Shown in pieces: positions 10,069-16,751 of a stretch of DNA of 64,000 nt (positions are counted from its first letter, which is position 1; each line of letters begins with the position of its first letter). The notes beneath the pieces are model-generated. The model searched no databases. It saw nothing but the letters and a program-made list of their open reading frames with translations, and was not told the DNA's origin. The DNA lies in NCBI RefSeq assembly GCF_000986795.1, contig NZ_LAYZ01000002.1, forward strand, positions 62,001 through 126,000. Direction: 5' to 3'. The DNA comes from Salinicoccus sediminis (GTDB taxonomy: Bacteria > Bacillota > Bacilli > Staphylococcales > Salinicoccaceae). Made by a program: the position numbers and the translations under genes.

Positions 10069-10465
10069 GTTCACCCTTGAGGACGTCCCGTCCCTGTCGC
10101 TCGCCTTTTTGGGGGATGCGGTGTATGCCGTGTACATCCGCACGTCCCTGATAAAGGAAAAGCCGTATCTGAAACCGGACCAGCTGCACAGGGAGGCGAA
10201 TCTACTTGTCAGTGCGCGTGCGCAGTCGGAGGCGCTGCTTCACCTGAAAAACTCAGGTGTACTGACGGCTGACGAATGGGATGTGGCCAAACGCGCGCGG
10301 AACAAATCCAGCGCGACCCGTGCCAAAAATGCCACGATCAAAGAATACCGGAATGCATCGGGGATAGAGGCGCTGGTCGGCTGGCTCGAACTTCACGGAG
10401 CACAGGAGCGCATAGGGATCCTGATGGAGGAAATCATAGAAAGAGGGAGGGATGACGATGAGTGA
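10061..10465 (+). CDS. mrnC: Mini-ribonuclease III
   Basis: Small RNase III-like enzyme without a double-stranded RNA-binding domain that matures 23S rRNA ends. In 134 residues it shows the RNase III signature [14 protein letters not shown] near the N-terminus and the second acidic cluster [16 protein letters not shown]. The start is GTG 10061 inside the cysS stop region, with AAGGAG about 13 bases upstream, rather long, so coupling to cysS is likely. It overlaps rlmB, matching the cysS-mrnC-rlmB order in Bacillales. Confidence 0.95.
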   Translation: MARFTLEDVPSLSLAFLGDAVYAVYIRTSLIKEKPYLKPDQLHREANLLVSARAQSEALLHLKNSGVLTADEWDVAKRARNKSSATRAKNATIKEYRNASGIEALVGWLELHGAQERIGILMEEIIERGRDDDE

Positions 10466-11198
10466 TTCCGTAATCGCCGGACGCCACGCTGTCAAGGAGG
10501 CGCTCCAGAGCGGCGCAGACATCAACAAAGTGATGATACAGGATTCAATCAACAAAGGACAGATCCGGGAAATACTGGACGCTGCCAAAAAACGTAAGAT
10601 TGTCGTCCAGGCGGTACCGAAGAACAAGATTGACGGGCTGACGGAGGAGCGCCACCAGGGCGTGGTCGCCCTGGCAAGCGCTCATGAATACATGCTGCTT
10701 GAAACGCTTCTCGGCAATATTGAAGGCAGGCGGGCGAACCTGATCATCCTGGACGGGCTCGAGGATCCGCATAATCTGGGGTCGATTCTCAGGACGTGTG
10801 ACGCCACCGGTTTTGATGGTGTGATCATCCCGAACCGCAGATCGGTACAGCTGACGGATACAGTCGCCAAGACTTCGACCGGTGCGATTGAACACGTGCC
10901 CGTAGTCAGGGTGACGAATATCAACCAGACGATAGATACACTGAAGGAAAAGGGATTCTGGATTGCCGGCAGTGACGGCAGAGGGAAGATGGATTTCCGT
11001 GAGTTTGCCGCCGATGTGAACACCGCCCTGGTCATCGGCAGTGAAGGCAGGGGAATCAGTAAAAAGACGCTGGAAAAATGCGATTTCATCGTCAGGATTC
11101 CAATGGTGGGGCATATTACCAGTCTGAATGCATCGGTCTCCGCAGCACTTCTGATGTATGAAGTGTACCGCAAGCAGAACCCCGCCGGAAGCGAATAG
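10458..11198 (+). CDS. rlmB: 23S rRNA (guanosine-2'-O-)-methyltransferase RlmB/TrmH family
   Basis: SPOUT-class methyltransferase. The N-terminal substrate-binding domain (to about residue 75) is followed by the knotted SAM domain with LEDPHNLGSILRTCDATGFD, VIGSEGRGIS and the C-terminal LNASVSAALLMYE. I chose ATG 10458 (246 residues) because GAGGGAGG at 10443-10450 lies 7 bases before it; the ATG two codons earlier has almost no spacing. The start lies within the end of mrnC. Bacillus YacO, the orthologue by position, belongs to the same family; the exact 23S target here is inferred. Confidence 0.92.
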   Translation: MSDSVIAGRHAVKEALQSGADINKVMIQDSINKGQIREILDAAKKRKIVVQAVPKNKIDGLTEERHQGVVALASAHEYMLLETLLGNIEGRRANLIILDGLEDPHNLGSILRTCDATGFDGVIIPNRRSVQLTDTVAKTSTGAIEHVPVVRVTNINQTIDTLKEKGFWIAGSDGRGKMDFREFAADVNTALVIGSEGRGISKKTLEKCDFIVRIPMVGHITSLNASVSAALLMYEVYRKQNPAGSE

Positions 11199-11200
11199 CC

Positions 11201-11728
11201 ATGAAGCGGAAAAAGCGGCGGCTGCTCGTTGTGGACGGCTACAACCTGATCGGGGCGAACAGCGAGCTTCACCGCGAATCTCTTCACTCAATGATCGTCC
11301 CCAGGGAAAAGGTGCTGGCTGCACTGAGTGAATACCAGTCGGTCGTAAGCTACGAAATCATCTGTGTATTTGATGCCTACGAAGTAAAGTCTAAAGAGAG
11401 CATATATGATTTTCACGGGGTCACTGTAATATATACGAGGGAAAAGGAGACGGCCGATGAGTATATAGAGCGGTTTGTCCATGACAACTACCATCCGCAT
11501 CTTTGCGAAATCAGCGTTGTCACGAGCGATCTCACGGAACAGAATGCTATATTCGCCCTCGGCGCCTACAGGATCTCTTCGCGTGAAATGTGGATTTCAC
11601 TGTCGGAGGCGGAAAAGAATATCAGCAGGAAAGTGGATGCGATTAATGAAAAAATGCCCAGACAGAAAATAGATATCGGCGAGGATATCCACGCAAAACT
11701 TGAAAAATGGCGGCGCGGCCGTTTCTGA
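11201..11728 (+). CDS. rae1: NYN-domain ribosome-dependent endoribonuclease Rae1 (YacP)
   Basis: Endonuclease of 175 residues with a PIN-like NYN fold. Visible motifs: VVDGYNLIGA near residues 10-19, VFDAYE, ETADEYIE and VTSDLTEQN, which supply the conserved acidic residues. Bacillus Rae1 (YacP) cuts certain mRNAs inside the ribosomal A site. The gene follows rlmB by two bases and precedes sigH, the same place as yacP in Bacillus. Length and motif order are typical, and there is no sign of damage. Confidence 0.92.
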   Translation: MKRKKRRLLVVDGYNLIGANSELHRESLHSMIVPREKVLAALSEYQSVVSYEIICVFDAYEVKSKESIYDFHGVTVIYTREKETADEYIERFVHDNYHPHLCEISVVTSDLTEQNAIFALGAYRISSREMWISLSEAEKNISRKVDAINEKMPRQKIDIGEDIHAKLEKWRRGRF

Positions 11729-11790
11729 CATATTGAATTAAAAGGCGATCCCTCTTATCATTTGTTTAATACAGTATAGGAGGGGTTGTT

Positions 11791-12429
11791 TTGTACCGGA
11801 TTACGGACTTTCATTTCATTATAAAAGAAAGCATGGACGATGAGCTGGACCGCCTTGCCCTTCAAGTCTACGACGGTGATATGGAAGCATTCGATGCAAT
11901 CGACAGATATCTTCGCCCGAGAATCATACACATGAGCTTCAAATACACGAACGCCTATAATGAAAGGGAAGATGTCGAGCAGGATATGATGGAGTATGCC
12001 CTCCGTCTGTGCTACCGGTATGAACATGACAGCGGACACTTCCGGCATTATGTAATGCGCTCCATACGCTTTGAAATGTATAAGCGCATCAAGGAATACC
12101 ACTCCGCAAAAAGCGGGGAGCATGTCCTCCGCGGACGGATTGCCAACTTCGATGTGGGGGAGTCTCGCGACAGGCGCATGGAGGACCCGGCGGAGCATCT
12201 GGTCAAAGAAGAGCAGATCGGTTACCTTCTCGGTGAGAAGAGCGTCTGTTCACCGTTCGAACAGCGGATACTCAGGCTCTTCAGAAGCGGCTGGAGCATG
12301 GATAATATAGCTGAGCGTCTGAAGGTGGACAGGCGGACGGTATCGAACAGCCTGTACCGTGTCAGACGTAAAAAAGAACAGCTGGACCTTGATCCTGCGC
12401 CCGAAGAGTCATTTGACAACATGGCCTGA
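11791..12429 (+). CDS. sigH: RNA polymerase sigma factor SigH (sigma-30 family)
   Basis: Sigma-70-family protein of 212 residues from a TTG start at 11791, chosen because AGGAGGGG precedes it at good spacing; an internal ATG at 11833 is an alternative. Region 2 is visible around EREDVEQDMMEYALRL, and region 4 as a helix-turn-helix (QRILRLFRSGWSMDNIAERL, then VDRRTVSNSLYRVRRKK). Position between rae1 and rpmG/secE identifies it as SigH. In Bacillus this factor starts sporulation and competence; in Staphylococcus it drives competence genes. The sequence is clearly diverged from the Bacillus type, as in staphylococci. The promoter of the next operon overlaps its 3' end. Confidence 0.88.
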   Translation: MYRITDFHFIIKESMDDELDRLALQVYDGDMEAFDAIDRYLRPRIIHMSFKYTNAYNEREDVEQDMMEYALRLCYRYEHDSGHFRHYVMRSIRFEMYKRIKEYHSAKSGEHVLRGRIANFDVGESRDRRMEDPAEHLVKEEQIGYLLGEKSVCSPFEQRILRLFRSGWSMDNIAERLKVDRRTVSNSLYRVRRKKEQLDLDPAPEESFDNMA

Positions 12430-12441
12430 AATCGTTATAGT
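12413..12441 (+). promoter_or_regulatory. Sigma-A promoter of rpmG-secE-nusG inside the sigH 3' end
   Basis: Consensus TTGACA (12413-12418) and TATAGT (12436-12441) with a 17-base spacer. The -35 box and part of the spacer are sigH codons. Start near 12448. Confidence 0.8.
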
Positions 12442-12469
12442 AAATTAGAATTGAAATGAGGATTTTATG

Positions 12470-12604
12470 ATGAAAGTGGCACTATTGTGCACTGAATGCG
12501 GGTCGCGTAACTATACGACACAAACTGAGCATAACGAACGGCTCGTTATAAAGAAATACTGCAAAACATGCAACCGGCATACGACTCATAAGAGTTCCAT
12601 CTGA
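12470..12604 (+). CDS. rpmG: 50S ribosomal protein L33, zinc-binding form
   Basis: Small ribosomal protein of 44 residues (45 if the preceding ATG at 12467 is used). It has both CxxC pairs, CTEC near residue 7 and CKTC near residue 30, so this is the zinc-holding (C+) L33 paralogue. GAGG at 12458-12461 is 8 bases before ATG 12470. It lies directly before secE, as rpmGB does in Bacillales. Zinc-free copies elsewhere in the genome would be expected but are outside the window. Confidence 0.93.
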   Translation: MKVALLCTECGSRNYTTQTEHNERLVIKKYCKTCNRHTTHKSSI

Positions 12605-12621
12605 TCACAGGAGGAAACAGA

Positions 12622-12798
12622 ATGGCTAATAATAAGAATTTCCTACAGAATGTCGTTAGCGAAATGAAAAAAGTAAGCTGGCCGACAGGTCAGGAGACGG
12701 TACGTTATACTACGGTCGTCATGCTCACAGTGATATTCTTTCTGGCGTTCTTCTACGCGCTGGACCTGGGTATCTCCGCTATCATAGACTTAATGTAA
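12622..12798 (+). CDS. secE: Preprotein translocase subunit SecE
   Basis: Single-spanning membrane subunit of the SecYEG channel, 58 residues. The cytoplasmic amphipathic part contains the family motif EMKKVSWPTGQET, followed by one hydrophobic segment (VVMLTVIFFLAFFYALDLG). AGGAGG stands before the ATG, and two stop codons in a row end the gene. It sits between rpmG and nusG in the universal order. Confidence 0.96.
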   Translation: MANNKNFLQNVVSEMKKVSWPTGQETVRYTTVVMLTVIFFLAFFYALDLGISAIIDLM

Positions 12799-12817
12799 TA
12801 AAAGGAGAGATACTGCT

Positions 12818-13357
12818 ATGTCAGGAGAAAAGAATTGGTATGCTGTCCATACTTATTCCGGATATGAAAACAAAGTAAGAAAAAATCTCGAGGCGCGCGT
12901 CGAGTCCATGAATATGCAGGACCAGATCTTCAGGGTGGTCATTCCGGAAGAGGAAGAGACGACTGTCAAAGACGGCAAGCGTAAAACCGCGATGAAGAAA
13001 ACCTTCCCGGGCTATGTCCTGGTCGAACTCGTCATGACCGATGAGTCATGGTATGTGGTGAGGAATACGCCGGGGGTCACAGGTTTTGTCGGGTCCCAGG
13101 GGGCGGGGAGCAAGCCGAACCCACTTCTGCCGGAAGAGGCGAAGTTCATCCTCAAATCCATGGGCATGGTCGAGCGCACAGTCGATTTCGAAGTGGAAGT
13201 CGGCGAATCCGTGAGCATTGTCGACGGTCCATTCAAAAATCAGGCGGGTGAAATCAGCCATATCGATGAAGAACGCTACAAGCTTACCGTACTGGTTGAA
13301 ATGTTCGGCCGTGAGACGCCGGTTGAAGTTGAATTCGACCAGATCGAAAAATTGTAA
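12818..13357 (+). CDS. nusG: Transcription termination/antitermination protein NusG
   Basis: RNA polymerase elongation factor of 179 residues. The NGN domain starts with NWYAVHTYSGYENKV and includes FPGYVLVELVMTDESWYVVR and TPGVTGFVG; the KOW domain follows with VGESVSIVDGPFKNQAGEIS. Length is normal for Bacillota. AAGGAGAG precedes ATG 12818, 20 bases after secE. A terminator and a new promoter lie within 70 bases of its stop, so rplK is largely transcribed separately. Confidence 0.97.
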   Translation: MSGEKNWYAVHTYSGYENKVRKNLEARVESMNMQDQIFRVVIPEEEETTVKDGKRKTAMKKTFPGYVLVELVMTDESWYVVRNTPGVTGFVGSQGAGSKPNPLLPEEAKFILKSMGMVERTVDFEVEVGESVSIVDGPFKNQAGEISHIDEERYKLTVLVEMFGRETPVEVEFDQIEKL

Positions 13358-13365
13358 TAAGTCAC

Positions 13366-13394
13366 TTGTAATTCATACATGAAGATGGTATATT
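13366..13394 (+). promoter_or_regulatory. Promoter of rplK-rplA, overlapping a terminator
   Basis: TTGTAA (13366-13371) and TATATT (13389-13394), 17-base spacer. The expected start (about 13401) falls inside the left arm of the terminator at 13398-13427. Confidence 0.65.
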
Positions 13395-13397
13395 ATT

Positions 13398-13427
13398 ATG
13401 GTCGAATTTTATTCGGCCATCTTTTTT
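13398..13427 (+). terminator. Terminator after nusG
   Basis: Stem ATGGTCGAAT (13398-13407), TTT loop, ATTCGGCCAT (13411-13420), then C and six T. It should end rpmG-secE-nusG transcripts, while RNA started at the overlapping promoter would lack part of the left arm. Confidence 0.75.
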
Positions 13428-13437
13428 ATGGATGCGA

Positions 13438-13472
13438 GTGGGAGGATGAAAACTATAACATCCTATGACCAC
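13438..13472 (+). promoter_or_regulatory. Ribosomal protein L1 binding leader of rplK
   Basis: Lower helix GTGG (13438-13441) / CCAC (13469-13472), asymmetric loop GA / TATGA, upper helix GGATG (13444-13448) / CATCC (13459-13463). This is the shape of the L1 site on 23S rRNA and in L11 operon leaders, so L1 would repress its own operon by binding here. The rplK ribosome site lies 12 bases downstream. Confidence 0.7.
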
Positions 13473-13498
13473 ATCACGATAACGAGGAGGTGCACATC

Positions 13499-13924
13499 GT
13501 GGCTAAAAAAGTAATCAACGTTGTGAAATTGCAGATTCCTGCAGGTAAGGCGAATCCGGCACCACCGGTAGGCCCGGCGCTGGGTCAGGCTGGTGTAAAC
13601 ATCATGGGATTCTGTAAAGAATTCAATGCGCGTACACAGGAACAGGCTGGTCTCATCATTCCGGTTGAAATTTCCGTATTTGAGGACCGTTCTTTCACTT
13701 TCATTACAAAAACTCCGCCGGCTGCTGTTCTGCTTAAGAAAGCGGCAAGTGTTGAAAAAGGTTCAGGCGAACCTAACAAAAACAAGGTGGCAACTGTAAC
13801 TGAAGCACAGGTACGTGAAATTGCTGAAACAAAAATGGAAGACCTTAACGCTGCAAGCGTGGAAGCGGCTATGCGCATGGTCGAAGGTACAGCAAGAAGC
13901 ATGGGCTTCTCTGTAGAAAAGTAA
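13499..13924 (+). CDS. rplK: 50S ribosomal protein L11
   Basis: Protein of 141 residues at the GTPase-associated centre. It begins [16 protein letters not shown], with the conserved [13 protein letters not shown] loop and the C-terminal RNA-binding domain. GTG 13499 is chosen: GAGGAGG at 13484-13490 is 8 bases upstream and the resulting N-terminus matches other L11 proteins; an in-frame GTG at 13490 overlaps the ribosome site. First gene of the rplKA pair. Confidence 0.97.
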   Translation: MAKKVINVVKLQIPAGKANPAPPVGPALGQAGVNIMGFCKEFNARTQEQAGLIIPVEISVFEDRSFTFITKTPPAAVLLKKAASVEKGSGEPNKNKVATVTEAQVREIAETKMEDLNAASVEAAMRMVEGTARSMGFSVEK

Positions 13925-13961
13925 TTAAAACAAACTTTAATGAATGAGTATTAATACAAAC

Positions 13962-13987
13962 GTGGGAGGATAACCCGCTATAACCAC
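13962..13987 (+). promoter_or_regulatory. Possible second L1 site in front of rplA
   Basis: GTGGGAGGAT at 13962-13971 and TATAACCAC at 13979-13987 repeat the two halves of the L1 leader found before rplK (GTGGGAGGAT and TATGACCAC). GTGG/CCAC can pair, and the upper helix is only two pairs. The element touches the rplA ribosome site AAGGAGG. Weaker than the first site. Confidence 0.4.
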
Positions 13988-14001
13988 AAGGAGGAATAGT
14001 A

Positions 14002-14703
14002 ATGGCTAAGAGAAGTAAAAAGTATCAGGCAGCTCTTGAAAAGTTCGACCAGACTTCTGCATATTCAGTAGAAGAAGCGGTAAAACTTGCTAAAGAGACA
14101 AGCACTGTTAACTTCGACGCTTCTGTAGAAGTAGCATTCCGTCTCGGTATTGATACACGTAAAAATGACCAGCAGATCCGCGGAGCAATCGTGCTGCCGC
14201 ACGGTACTGGCAAGTCACAGCGTGTATTGGTATTCGCCAAAGGCGATAAAGCTAAAGAAGCAGAAGCTGCAGGAGCAGATTATGTAGGGGAAAAAGAATA
14301 CATCGATAAGATCAACGGTGGATGGTTCGACTTCGATGTCATCGTGGCAACACCTGACATGATGGGCGAAGTTGGTAAACTGGGACGCGTGCTCGGACCG
14401 AAAGGCCTTATGCCGAACCCTAAAACCGGCACTGTGACCATGGATGTAACTAAAGCTGTAGAAGAGATCAAAGCCGGTAAGGTTGAGTACCGTGCCGAGA
14501 AATCCGGTATCGTCCATGCAGCTATCGGTAAAGTTTCCTTCGACGGAGAGAAACTTCAAGATAACTTCCAGACGATCTACGATGCGCTTCAAAAAGCGAA
14601 ACCTGCATCTGCAAAAGGTACTTACTTCAAGTCTGTTGCAGTGTCTTCAACTATGGGACCTGGAATCAAAGTTGACTTGAACGCTATTGAAGAAACCAAG
14701 TAA
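14002..14703 (+). CDS. rplA: 50S ribosomal protein L1
   Basis: Protein of 233 residues forming the L1 stalk, and the likely repressor of its own operon through the leader sites upstream. Recognisable family stretches are [16 protein letters not shown] at the start, the [19 protein letters not shown] loop near 127-145 and the C-terminal [18 protein letters not shown] precedes ATG 14002. Codon choice is strongly biased, as expected for a highly expressed gene. The next promoter begins only eight bases after its stop. Confidence 0.97.
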   Translation: MAKRSKKYQAALEKFDQTSAYSVEEAVKLAKETSTVNFDASVEVAFRLGIDTRKNDQQIRGAIVLPHGTGKSQRVLVFAKGDKAKEAEAAGADYVGEKEYIDKINGGWFDFDVIVATPDMMGEVGKLGRVLGPKGLMPNPKTGTVTMDVTKAVEEIKAGKVEYRAEKSGIVHAAIGKVSFDGEKLQDNFQTIYDALQKAKPASAKGTYFKSVAVSSTMGPGIKVDLNAIEETK

Positions 14704-14710
14704 TTGTATA

Positions 14711-14748
14711 TTGACAACTGCAGCCTGATTGTGTATAGTTGCAGTTGT
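14711..14748 (+). promoter_or_regulatory. Strong promoter of rplJL lying inside an inverted repeat
   Basis: TTGACA (14711-14716) and TATAGT (14734-14739), spacer 17. The inverted repeat ACAACTGCA (14714-14722) / TGCAGTTGT (14740-14748) overlaps the -35 box on the left and begins right after the -10 box on the right. RNA reading through from rplA can form the hairpin (then ATTTTA); RNA started at this promoter, near 14746, cannot. Confidence 0.8.
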
Positions 14749-14759
14749 ATTTTAAATGA

Positions 14760-14882
14760 TTACCTAAGACAGTAGGAGTACACAGTGCTTAAAACATCAT
14801 CCTGCCGAGGCAATGAAAACGACTTGAATCTTATCTTTAAATATTCAAGCACTTTTTGCCGTGGGTAAAAGGTGCTTTTTTT
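14760..14882 (+). ncRNA. Ribosomal protein L10 leader with terminator
   Basis: Conserved L10-leader segments ACCTAAGACAGTAGG (14762-14776) and CCTGCCGAGG (14801-14810) are present. They are followed by a terminator-type hairpin: AAGCACTTTTT (14847-14857), 9-base loop, AAAAGGTGCTT (14867-14877), then T. The L10(L12)4 complex binds such leaders to repress rplJ-rplL. Confidence 0.88.
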
Positions 14883-14919
14883 AATGCACCGGATACACAA
14901 AAATTATGGAGGTGTAACT

Positions 14920-15420
14920 ATGTCAAACGTAATTGAAGCTAAATCACAGCATGTCGATGCCATTTCTGAACAGCTCAAGAACTCTGTATCAACAGTACTT
15001 GTTGACTACCGCGGTCTTTCAGTGTCTGAAATGACAGAACTTCGTAAACAGCTTCGTGACGCAGGTGTTGAATTCAAGGTTTACAAAAACACGATGACCC
15101 GCCGTGCAGCTGAAAAAGCTGAACTGACGGAAATCAACGAATTCCTCACTGGTCCAAACGCGCTTGCATTTTCCAACGAAGATGTGATTTCGCCGGCGAA
15201 GATCATCAACGAATTCGCAAAAGACCACGAAGCGCTCGAAATCAAAGCCGGCATCATCGAAGGTACATTCACACCGGCTGAAGATGTCAAAGCGATCGCG
15301 ACACTGCCGAACAAAGACGGCCTTGTTTCCATGCTGCTGTCCGTACTTCAGGCTCCTGTCCGCAACTTCGCTTATGCAGTTAAAGCTGTCGGCGAACAGA
15401 AAGAGAACGAAGAAGCTTAA
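14920..15420 (+). CDS. rplJ: 50S ribosomal protein L10
   Basis: Base of the L7/L12 stalk, 166 residues, starting [16 protein letters not shown] at ATG 14920 behind GGAGGTG. Upstream in-frame starts lie within the leader and are rejected. The [19 protein letters not shown] region and the [12 protein letters not shown] motif are typical; the C-terminal helix that carries L7/L12 dimers is present. It is preceded by its own autoregulatory leader and followed by rplL. Confidence 0.97.
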   Translation: MSNVIEAKSQHVDAISEQLKNSVSTVLVDYRGLSVSEMTELRKQLRDAGVEFKVYKNTMTRRAAEKAELTEINEFLTGPNALAFSNEDVISPAKIINEFAKDHEALEIKAGIIEGTFTPAEDVKAIATLPNKDGLVSMLLSVLQAPVRNFAYAVKAVGEQKENEEA

Positions 15421-15456
15421 TATCCAAACTAAAACACTATTGATGGAGGAATTATA

Positions 15457-15822
15457 ATGACTAACGAACAAATCATTGAAGCGATTAAAGAAATGTCCGT
15501 TCTGGAACTTAACGATCTCGTTAAAGCAATTGAAGAAGAATTTGGCGTAACTGCAGCAGCTCCAGTAGCAGCAGCAGGTGCTGGTGCTGGTGAAGCGGCA
15601 GCTGAAGAGCAGACTGAATTCGACGTAGAACTTACTGATGCCGGATCTTCCAAGATCAAAGTCATCAAAGTTGTGCGTGAAGCAACTGGTCTCGGCCTGA
15701 AAGACGCTAAAGAACTCGTTGACGGTGCTCCTAAAGTCGTCAAAGAAGGCGCTTCTAAAGAAGAAGCTGAAGAACTCAAAGCTCAACTTGAAGAAGTTGG
15801 CGCCAGCATCGAACTTAAATAA
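15457..15822 (+). CDS. rplL: 50S ribosomal protein L7/L12
   Basis: Stalk protein of 121 residues that recruits translational GTPases. The N-terminal dimerisation helices ([20 protein letters not shown]), an alanine/glycine-rich hinge ([19 protein letters not shown]) and the globular C-terminal domain with [15 protein letters not shown] are all visible. GGAGGAATT lies before the ATG. A hairpin terminator follows. Confidence 0.97.
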   Translation: MTNEQIIEAIKEMSVLELNDLVKAIEEEFGVTAAAPVAAAGAGAGEAAAEEQTEFDVELTDAGSSKIKVIKVVREATGLGLKDAKELVDGAPKVVKEGASKEEAEELKAQLEEVGASIELK

Positions 15823-15838
15823 TTTTTGTGTAAACCCG

Positions 15839-15878
15839 AAGGCTCATCTTAAACATCATGTTTAAATGGGCCTTTTTT
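15839..15878 (+). terminator. Terminator after rplJL
   Basis: Imperfect long stem AAGGCTCATCTTAAAC / GTTTAAATGGGCCTT around a short ATCAT loop, followed by six T. Confidence 0.85.
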
Positions 15879-15916
15879 AATTGCTTGGACATTGATGACT
15901 TTTTGGGAGTGATTGA

Positions 15917-16522
15917 ATGGCGCATTATTTTACAAATGATGACACCGAACATGATTTCAGGGAAATAGAATATGGGCATGCCGGCAGAACATACCGTTTC
16001 ACCACCGACCGCGGGGTGTTTTCGCGTGAGCGTATCGATTTTGGGTCGAGGGTGCTGATCGAAGCCGTGATCTCTGACTTCAACGGGCCGGAAAATGCAC
16101 ACTTCATTGATATGGGTGCAGGCTACGGGCCGATCGGCATTATAGCCGGGGATGCTCTTGGCTTGAAACCTGTCATGGTGGAGGTGAATGAGGATGCGGT
16201 CAGGCTCTGCAGCAGGAATGCCGACATCAACGATGTCCAGGCTGAAGTTCTGACACGTGCCGAGTACGACGCGGATGATGCTTTTTCAAATGTCGGCCTG
16301 TATGTGACGAACCCGCCATTCCGTGCGGGGAAAAAGATAGTGATGGATATCATTGATGATGCGTCGGAAAAACTCTCTCCGGGGGGAGTATTCTATATGG
16401 TGGTTCAGAAAAAACAGGGCATGCCGTCATATAAGAAGGCGATTGAAGCATCCTTCGGCGATGCTGAGTCCATACACAACGAAAAGGGTTATCATGTGCT
16501 GAAAGGTGTCAAGAATCACTGA
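15917..16522 (+). CDS. Class I rRNA methyltransferase, RsmC/YbxB family
   Basis: SAM-dependent methyltransferase of 201 residues. FIDMGAGYGPIGIIAG is SAM motif I, and NPPF (VTNPPFRAGKK) is the catalytic motif of N2-guanine or N6-adenine methylases. It is located between rplL and rpoB, exactly where ybxB/rsmC-like genes lie in Bacillales. RsmC methylates 16S rRNA G1207 in Escherichia coli; the same target here is inferred only. GGGAGTGA provides the ribosome site. The gene is short, with a single domain compared with E. coli RsmC, as is normal in Bacillota. Confidence 0.88.
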   Translation: MAHYFTNDDTEHDFREIEYGHAGRTYRFTTDRGVFSRERIDFGSRVLIEAVISDFNGPENAHFIDMGAGYGPIGIIAGDALGLKPVMVEVNEDAVRLCSRNADINDVQAEVLTRAEYDADDAFSNVGLYVTNPPFRAGKKIVMDIIDDASEKLSPGGVFYMVVQKKQGMPSYKKAIEASFGDAESIHNEKGYHVLKGVKNH

Positions 16523-16530
16523 TTATAAAT

Positions 16531-16559
16531 TTGACTTGACAAATGTACTGTGATATAGT
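16531..16559 (+). promoter_or_regulatory. Promoter region of rpoBC
   Basis: Two overlapping sigma-A solutions exist: TTGACT 16531-16536 with TATAGT 16554-16559, and TTGACA 16536-16541 with TTATAG 16559-16564, both with 17-base spacers. Together they give a start near 16566-16571. Confidence 0.7.
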
Positions 16560-16581
16560 TATAGAATGTAAAAATATAATG

Positions 16582-16612
16582 TCAATAAGTATGCACTTTT
16601 GTGCGTTATTGA
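16582..16612 (+). other. Hairpin in the rpoB leader RNA
   Basis: TCAATAA (16582-16588) pairs with TTATTGA (16606-16612), and inside it GCAC (16593-16596) pairs with GTGC (16601-16604) around TTTT. It has no T-run directly after it, so it is a structured leader element rather than a clear terminator. The remaining leader to 16751 is A+T-rich and has no gene. Confidence 0.5.
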
Positions 16613-16751
16613 TAGGAGCGTATTAAATATAGTCGATCAATATAAATAGGAAATGGGGTTGTGAAGCGATTCCGTTTTCTTTTTGTCTTATTGGCTGTTT
16701 AACTGCTTCGGTGAATGTTTTACGTAATTTTTAATAGGGGTGAATCTGTCG

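Noticed and set aside
13490-13498. Upstream GTG start for rplK
   Set aside because: It overlaps the GAGGAGG ribosome site and would add three residues not found in other L11 proteins; GTG 13499 fits better.
14872-14919. Extended N-terminus for L10
   Set aside because: The in-frame upstream codons lie in the T-run and downstream part of the leader; ATG 14920 has GGAGGTG and gives the normal protein start.
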